Origin: Auritidibacter sp. Marseille-P8566
GTDB taxonomy: Bacteria > Bacteroidota > Bacteroidia > Flavobacteriales > Flavobacteriaceae
Length of the DNA: 10,509 nucleotides
Reading direction: 5' to 3'
NCBI GenBank assembly: GCA_943325595.2
Contig: CALPQA020000030.1
Location: forward strand, 1 to 10,509
Below are positions 7,328 to 10,509 of this stretch, piece by piece; position 1 is the stretch's first letter; each line of letters opens with the position of its first letter. The position numbers and the translations under genes were made by a program. The notes below the pieces were generated by a model. That model had not been told where the DNA came from and made no database searches. It saw only the letters and a program-made list of their open reading frames with translations.

Positions 7328-7392
7328 AGGTTTTGGGTCTTGGGTTCTAGGTATTAGTTTTACCAAAACCCAAAACCCAAAACCCAAAACCT
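7328..7392. repeat. CCCAAAA tandem repeat forming a 19-bp inverted repeat
   Basis: The left arm AGGTTTTGGGTCTTGGGTT (7328-7346) is the reverse complement of AACCCAAAACCCAAAACCT (7374-7392) at 18 of 19 positions. The right side is itself a run of CCCAAAA units (7369-7375, 7376-7382, 7383-7389, with a partial unit before). The element fills almost the whole gap between the hemolysin-family gene and obgE, and its right arm ends 7 bases before the obgE ATG. No T-run follows on the plus strand, so it is not a normal terminator there. A hairpin in the mRNA would sit directly at the obgE start region. Confidence 0.8.
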
Positions 7393-7399
7393 AAAAAAA

Positions 7400-8434
7400 A
7401 TGACAGAAGGAAATTTCGTAGATTATGTAAAGATATATGTTTCATCAGGAAAAGGTGGAAAAGGTTCTACGCATTTACACAGAGAAAAATTTATTGAAAA
7501 AGGTGGCCCAGATGGTGGAGATGGTGGACGCGGTGGACACGTATATCTTGTTGGAAACAAAAGTTTATGGACGTTATTTCATCTAAAATTTGCCAGACAC
7601 GTAAAAGCGGGTCACGGTGGAGATGGTGGTGGCGACAGAAGTACGGGTGCCGATGGTGACGATAAATTCATTGAAGTACCTTTAGGAACTGTGGTTCGCG
7701 ACAAAGAAACTAACGAAATATTATTCGAAATTACCGAACACGGAGAGCGTAAAATTATCGCACTTGGTGGAAAAGGTGGTTTAGGAAACTGGCATTTTAG
7801 AAGTTCAACCAATCAAACGCCAAGATATTCTCAGCCAGGATTGCCTTCGCAAGAAGTCGATATGATTTTGGAATTGAAAGTGCTTGCCGATGTAGGTTTA
7901 GTAGGTTTTCCAAATGCTGGTAAATCGACGTTACTTTCAGTTTTGACTTCTGCAAAACCAAAAATTGCTGATTATCCGTTTACAACCCTAAAACCAAACC
8001 TTGGAATTGTAGCGTACCGTGATTTTCAATCGTTTGTAATTGCCGATATTCCTGGAATTATCGAAGGTGCAGCCGAAGGAAAAGGATTAGGGCATTACTT
8101 TTTGCGACACATCGAAAGAAATTCTACGTTGCTGTTTTTAGTTCCTGTTGACACTCCAAATATTAAGGAAGAATACGATATTTTGGTAAATGAATTGACC
8201 AAATACAATCCTGAAATGTTGGATAAAGAACGCATTGTTGTCATTTCAAAATGCGACATGTTGGACGACGAACTTAGAGCAGAATTGAAAACCCAATTGG
8301 ACAAAGATTTTGCAGGAACGCCATATTTATTCATTTCATCCGTTGCGCAACAAGGGCTTTCGGAATTGAAAGACAAATTATGGAGCATGTTAAATATGGA
8401 AGACGAACTTCCTGAAAACAGTCATAATTTATAA
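7400..8434 (+). CDS. obgE: GTPase Obg, ribosome assembly factor
   Basis: Obg is an essential GTPase of large-subunit ribosome assembly and is linked to the (p)ppGpp response. The 344-residue protein has the glycine-rich Obg fold at ~1-160 ([37 protein letters not shown]) and the G domain at ~160-330. The G domain shows G1 GFPNAGKST (169-177), G2 in PFTT (193-196), G3 DIPGI (216-220), G4 SKCD (283-286) and G5 SSV (313-315). G4 has Ser in place of the usual Asn of NKxD, which I believe is common in Bacteroidota Obg proteins. It stops soon after the G domain with no C-terminal OCT domain, a short form. It is the last gene of the hpt-adk run and is closed by a strong terminator. Its ATG follows A8, with a repeat hairpin directly upstream. 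Confidence 0.97.
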   Translation: MTEGNFVDYVKIYVSSGKGGKGSTHLHREKFIEKGGPDGGDGGRGGHVYLVGNKSLWTLFHLKFARHVKAGHGGDGGGDRSTGADGDDKFIEVPLGTVVRDKETNEILFEITEHGERKIIALGGKGGLGNWHFRSSTNQTPRYSQPGLPSQEVDMILELKVLADVGLVGFPNAGKSTLLSVLTSAKPKIADYPFTTLKPNLGIVAYRDFQSFVIADIPGIIEGAAEGKGLGHYFLRHIERNSTLLFLVPVDTPNIKEEYDILVNELTKYNPEMLDKERIVVISKCDMLDDELRAELKTQLDKDFAGTPYLFISSVAQQGLSELKDKLWSMLNMEDELPENSHNL

Positions 8435-8457
8435 GAATTTCTCTTATATAAAAATCT

Positions 8458-8485
8458 AAAGCCGTCAATTTGATGGCTTTTTTTT
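8458..8485 (+). terminator. Rho-independent terminator after obgE, probably bidirectional
   Basis: AAAGCCGTC (8458-8466) pairs with GATGGCTTT (8472-8480), including one G-U pair, around the 5-base loop AATTT, and T8 follows at 8478-8485. It lies 24 bases after the obgE stop. Read on the minus strand, the same stem is followed by TTTAGATTTTT, so it could also end the convergent glycosyltransferase operon, whose stop is at 8501. Confidence 0.88.
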
Positions 8486-8500
8486 ACGCCTTACTTTCTA

Positions 8501-9490
8501 TCAATCATTATACGTGTCAAACAAAAACTGTAACGTTTTAGGGATATCATTAGCTTCAATCTTTGGATATTCAATTTTGCCATTCAACCAATTTTCTATT
8601 TCAATATGAAAATCATCCCCCACTTTATTAAGTACGGGAACTCCTAATAATTTCAAAGCAGCCGCATTGCATTCTTGCTCATAATGATTTTTGATTGGAA
8701 TACTCAATATTTTTTTGTTCAAAAATAATGCTTCCGCAGGAGTTTCAAACCCACCACCTGTTAAAATTCCGTGGCAGTTAATCAAACTTTTATTGAAAAG
8801 AGTTTGGTTTACAGGGTAATAAGTAATATTTCCTTCCTTACGAATCTCTTTAATATCATTCAAAAACCACTGAAATTCAATGCCTTTTACTTTATGAAAT
8901 GCTTTTTCCAAACATTCTCTATTGAAGGAAGGTAAGTAAACTGAAATATGATTTAAATCTTTTGGTGAAGCTTGAAAAATTTCATCTTTAATAATTGGAG
9001 GACGAATAAAGGAATCGTATTCTTTGAAATGAAGTCCTAAATATTTTGGTGCAGGAGCATAATGTTTTAAAATTAATTCTCCCATAATATTCCTATTTTC
9101 TGGCCTTGGCGTAAAATCCGACATAAAACTTGCTTGATGACCAAATTGCACTGATTTCACTTTTTGAAGTTGACACGCCAAAGAAGTTATCGAATCAAAA
9201 TCATTAATTACCACATCATAATCTGATAATGGCAACGCTTTTGCATCGCGATACATTTGCAACGGATTGATGTTTTTGGCAATTTCCCAATAATCTAAAC
9301 CGCCACATTTGCTATAATGCAAACTACAACCTTTGCTTTTATATTTAATTGGAATATCAACATTCAGACTCGCATTGTTCCCACTCATAAAAAAATCGAC
9401 CGTTCCAAACTTTTTTAAATATGGATACAACTGAATCGCCCTACTAATATGACCGTTTCCCGTTGCTTGAATTGCATAAAATAGTTTCAT
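8501..9490 (-). CDS. GT-B fold glycosyltransferase family protein (MurG-like)
   Basis: The 329-residue protein looks like a GT-B glycosyltransferase of the MurG/YjiC-related kind often annotated simply as glycosyltransferase family protein. The N-terminal half opens with the nucleotide-sugar enzyme motif ATGNGHISRA (9-18, GxGH type). The C-terminal half has the donor-binding signature ILTGGGFETPAEAL (242-255), followed by IPIKNHYEQECNA (264-276), matching the P-x-x-x-x-E-Q-x-x-N-A motif of this superfamily. No signal peptide is present, so it acts in the cytoplasm or at the inner face of the membrane. Donor and acceptor are unknown. It starts 3 bases after the LpxH-like gene, which suggests translational coupling and a shared role in a lipid- or envelope-linked glycan. 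The Trp in GxGGLDYW (63-68) and the HxxxF segment (118-122) lie where acceptor contacts are expected, but this is inference. Confidence 0.85.
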   Translation of the reverse strand: MKLFYAIQATGNGHISRAIQLYPYLKKFGTVDFFMSGNNASLNVDIPIKYKSKGCSLHYSKCGGLDYWEIAKNINPLQMYRDAKALPLSDYDVVINDFDSITSLACQLQKVKSVQFGHQASFMSDFTPRPENRNIMGELILKHYAPAPKYLGLHFKEYDSFIRPPIIKDEIFQASPKDLNHISVYLPSFNRECLEKAFHKVKGIEFQWFLNDIKEIRKEGNITYYPVNQTLFNKSLINCHGILTGGGFETPAEALFLNKKILSIPIKNHYEQECNAAALKLLGVPVLNKVGDDFHIEIENWLNGKIEYPKIEANDIPKTLQFLFDTYND

Positions 9491-9493
9491 ACT

Positions 9494-10312
9494 CTAGGAT
9501 AGAATTTTTCCAACAATATCGTTAATATAGAGATCTTCTTTAGCATCTGATTTTTCTTTATAATGTGATTTATTATATTCATAAATCTTCCATTTCTCTT
9601 TACTGTATTCTAAAGCCGTTAAATTTTCAACCCAATCGCCGCTATTCAAATACGTTACAGAACCTTTATCTGTTACAACCATTTTCATTTGTGGTTTATG
9701 AATGTGTCCGCAAACCACATAATCGTATTTTTTATCAATGGCAATTTCGGCAGCCGTAGTTTCAAAATTGGTAATAAATGAAACCGCCTTTTTCACACTA
9801 TCTTTAATTTTCTTTGAAAAACTTCTTTTTTCTTTTCCAAACAATACTAAAATCCAATTGACAAAACTGTTGATTAGGATCAACAAATCATAGCCTTTCC
9901 CACCAATTTTAGCGATTATTTTGGCATACCCTTGTGTCGAAGAATCAAAAACATCACCGTGAAAAATCCAAGCTTTTTTACCGTCTAAATCCAAAATTAG
10001 CTTGTCAACCAATTCAAAATTTCCTAAAATTAAATCAGAATATTTACGCAAAACTTCGTCGTGATTTCCTGTAATATAAATTACTCGGGTTCCATTGGTA
10101 GACATTTTAATAATATGCCGCAGCACATTCATGTGGGAAGCTGGAAAATAGCTTTTAGAAAAATTCCACATATCGATAATATCTCCGTTTAAAACTAACG
10201 TTTTGGGCTCGATAGATTTCAAATACTGTAGCAATTCCGGAGCGTGACATCCATACGTTCCAAGGTGCACATCACTAAGTACTACTAATGGAATTTTTCT
10301 TTTATTTTTCAT
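9494..10312 (-). CDS. LpxH-like metallophosphoesterase (COG2908 type)
   Basis: The protein has 272 residues from the ATG at 10312. An in-frame TTG at 10327 would add five residues, but the ATG version (MKNKRKIPLVVLSDVHLG) matches the family's usual start. The calcineurin-like metal-site motifs are all present: DVHLG (14-18), GDIID (43-47), GNHD (82-85), HGDVFD (118-123) and GHIHKPQ (202-208). Relatives include LpxH, which splits UDP-2,3-diacylglucosamine to lipid X in lipid A synthesis. This longer form, with an extra hydrophobic segment near 143-160 and a C-terminal tail past 225, is widespread in Bacteroidota, and its substrate is not certain. A peripheral inner-membrane location is likely. 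It is the first gene of a pair with the glycosyltransferase, 3 bases apart. I see no clean TAnnTTTG promoter upstream; GAATTTTG at 10324-10331 is a poor match. Confidence 0.87.
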   Translation of the reverse strand: MKNKRKIPLVVLSDVHLGTYGCHAPELLQYLKSIEPKTLVLNGDIIDMWNFSKSYFPASHMNVLRHIIKMSTNGTRVIYITGNHDEVLRKYSDLILGNFELVDKLILDLDGKKAWIFHGDVFDSSTQGYAKIIAKIGGKGYDLLILINSFVNWILVLFGKEKRSFSKKIKDSVKKAVSFITNFETTAAEIAIDKKYDYVVCGHIHKPQMKMVVTDKGSVTYLNSGDWVENLTALEYSKEKWKIYEYNKSHYKEKSDAKEDLYINDIVGKILS

Positions 10313-10447
10313 ATAAAGTTTTAACAAAATTCCTACTGTTGTGTTAATTTATTGCGCTTTTAATTTTATGATATCGTTATTTATTTCATTGTAAATCAAG
10401 ACTAAAAACAACTCAAAATCAAAATGAAATTAACGTTTTTTTTATTT

Positions 10448-10509
10448 GGGCGTGCCCTCGTTTAGAACGTTTATAGTAATTACAACATTTGTTCTAAACT
10501 CGGTCGGGC
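10448..10509 (+). other. Structured GC-richer intergenic element (GGGCGTGCCC...GGTCGGGC), cut by window edge
   Basis: In the 197-base gene-free end of the window, GGGCGTGCCC (10448-10457) can form a GGGC/GCCC mini-hairpin. GTTTAGAAC (10460-10468) and GTTCTAAAC (10491-10499) are a perfect 9-bp inverted repeat. GGGC at 10506-10509 could instead pair with GCCC at 10454-10457, enclosing the inner stem. I recall similar GGGCGTGCCC...GGTCGGGC strings recurring between genes in flavobacteria, usually continuing past GGTCGGGC, so this may be the left part of a dispersed repeat or structured RNA. The orientation and the right end are unknown. The rest of the gap (10313-10447) is AT-rich with nothing I recognise. 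Confidence 0.5.

Noticed and set aside
7172..7387. A 71-codon minus-strand reading frame whose start encodes [10 protein letters not shown].
   Set aside because: It is the CCCAAAA repeat read in reverse plus antisense of the hemolysin-family gene. Its composition is explained by the repeat and there is no supporting context.
7401..7780. Repeated GGTGGAGATGGTGG-like sequence as a DNA repeat or CRISPR-like array.
   Set aside because: It is the coding sequence of the glycine-rich N-terminal domain of Obg, with no regular spacers.
7612..7812. A 66-codon minus-strand frame inside obgE.
   Set aside because: It is a shadow of the glycine-rich Obg fold, whose GGN codons give Pro and Ser in antisense; obgE is unambiguous on the plus strand.
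10431..10475. A short frame MKLTFFLFGRALV running into the GGGCGTGCCC element.
   Set aside because: It has only 13 codons before a stop, and it spans the structured repeat rather than showing coding character.

Overview
The window is AT-rich chromosomal DNA from a member of the Bacteroidota, most likely the family Flavobacteriaceae and close to Flavobacterium. Four things point there. One protein carries a C-terminal type IX secretion (T9SS) sorting domain. The -7 promoter motif TAnnTTTG occurs upstream of purK and hpt. A-rich leaders replace clear Shine-Dalgarno sites. The Hpt, ObgE and LpxH-like proteins are of Bacteroidota type. I see no tRNA, rRNA, CRISPR array, insertion sequence or phage gene.

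Layout. Bases 1-1318 (minus strand) hold purK followed by the first 27 codons of purE, the two-protein route from AIR to CAIR in de novo purine synthesis. Bases 1399-4703 (minus) hold a tight two-gene operon: a DUF1800 protein, then a DUF1501 protein with a Tat-like signal peptide and a T9SS tail. This pair has no established biochemical role and is the least understood coding content here. Bases 4887-8434 (plus) form a co-directional run of hpt (purine salvage), adk (adenylate kinase), a CNNM/CBS/CorC membrane protein of the hemolysin family, and the ribosome-associated GTPase gene obgE. A strong hairpin terminator follows at 8458-8485. Bases 8501-10312 (minus) hold a two-gene operon of an LpxH-like metallophosphoesterase and a MurG-like GT-B glycosyltransferase, separated by 3 bases. 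The last 197 bases (10313-10509) carry no gene, but hold a GC-richer structured element that runs off the window edge.

Functionally, purE-purK and hpt-adk are two purine-nucleotide modules that point away from each other, with the exported DUF1800/DUF1501 pair between them. ObgE (a GTP sensor in ribosome assembly) shares the nucleotide run. The right-hand pair probably works on the cell envelope or glycolipids.

Most genes are ordinary housekeeping. The items worth a second look are the DUF1800/DUF1501 pair with its mixed export signals, two low-complexity inverted-repeat spacers (purK-purE and upstream of obgE), and the GGGCGTGCCC...GGTCGGGC element at the right end.
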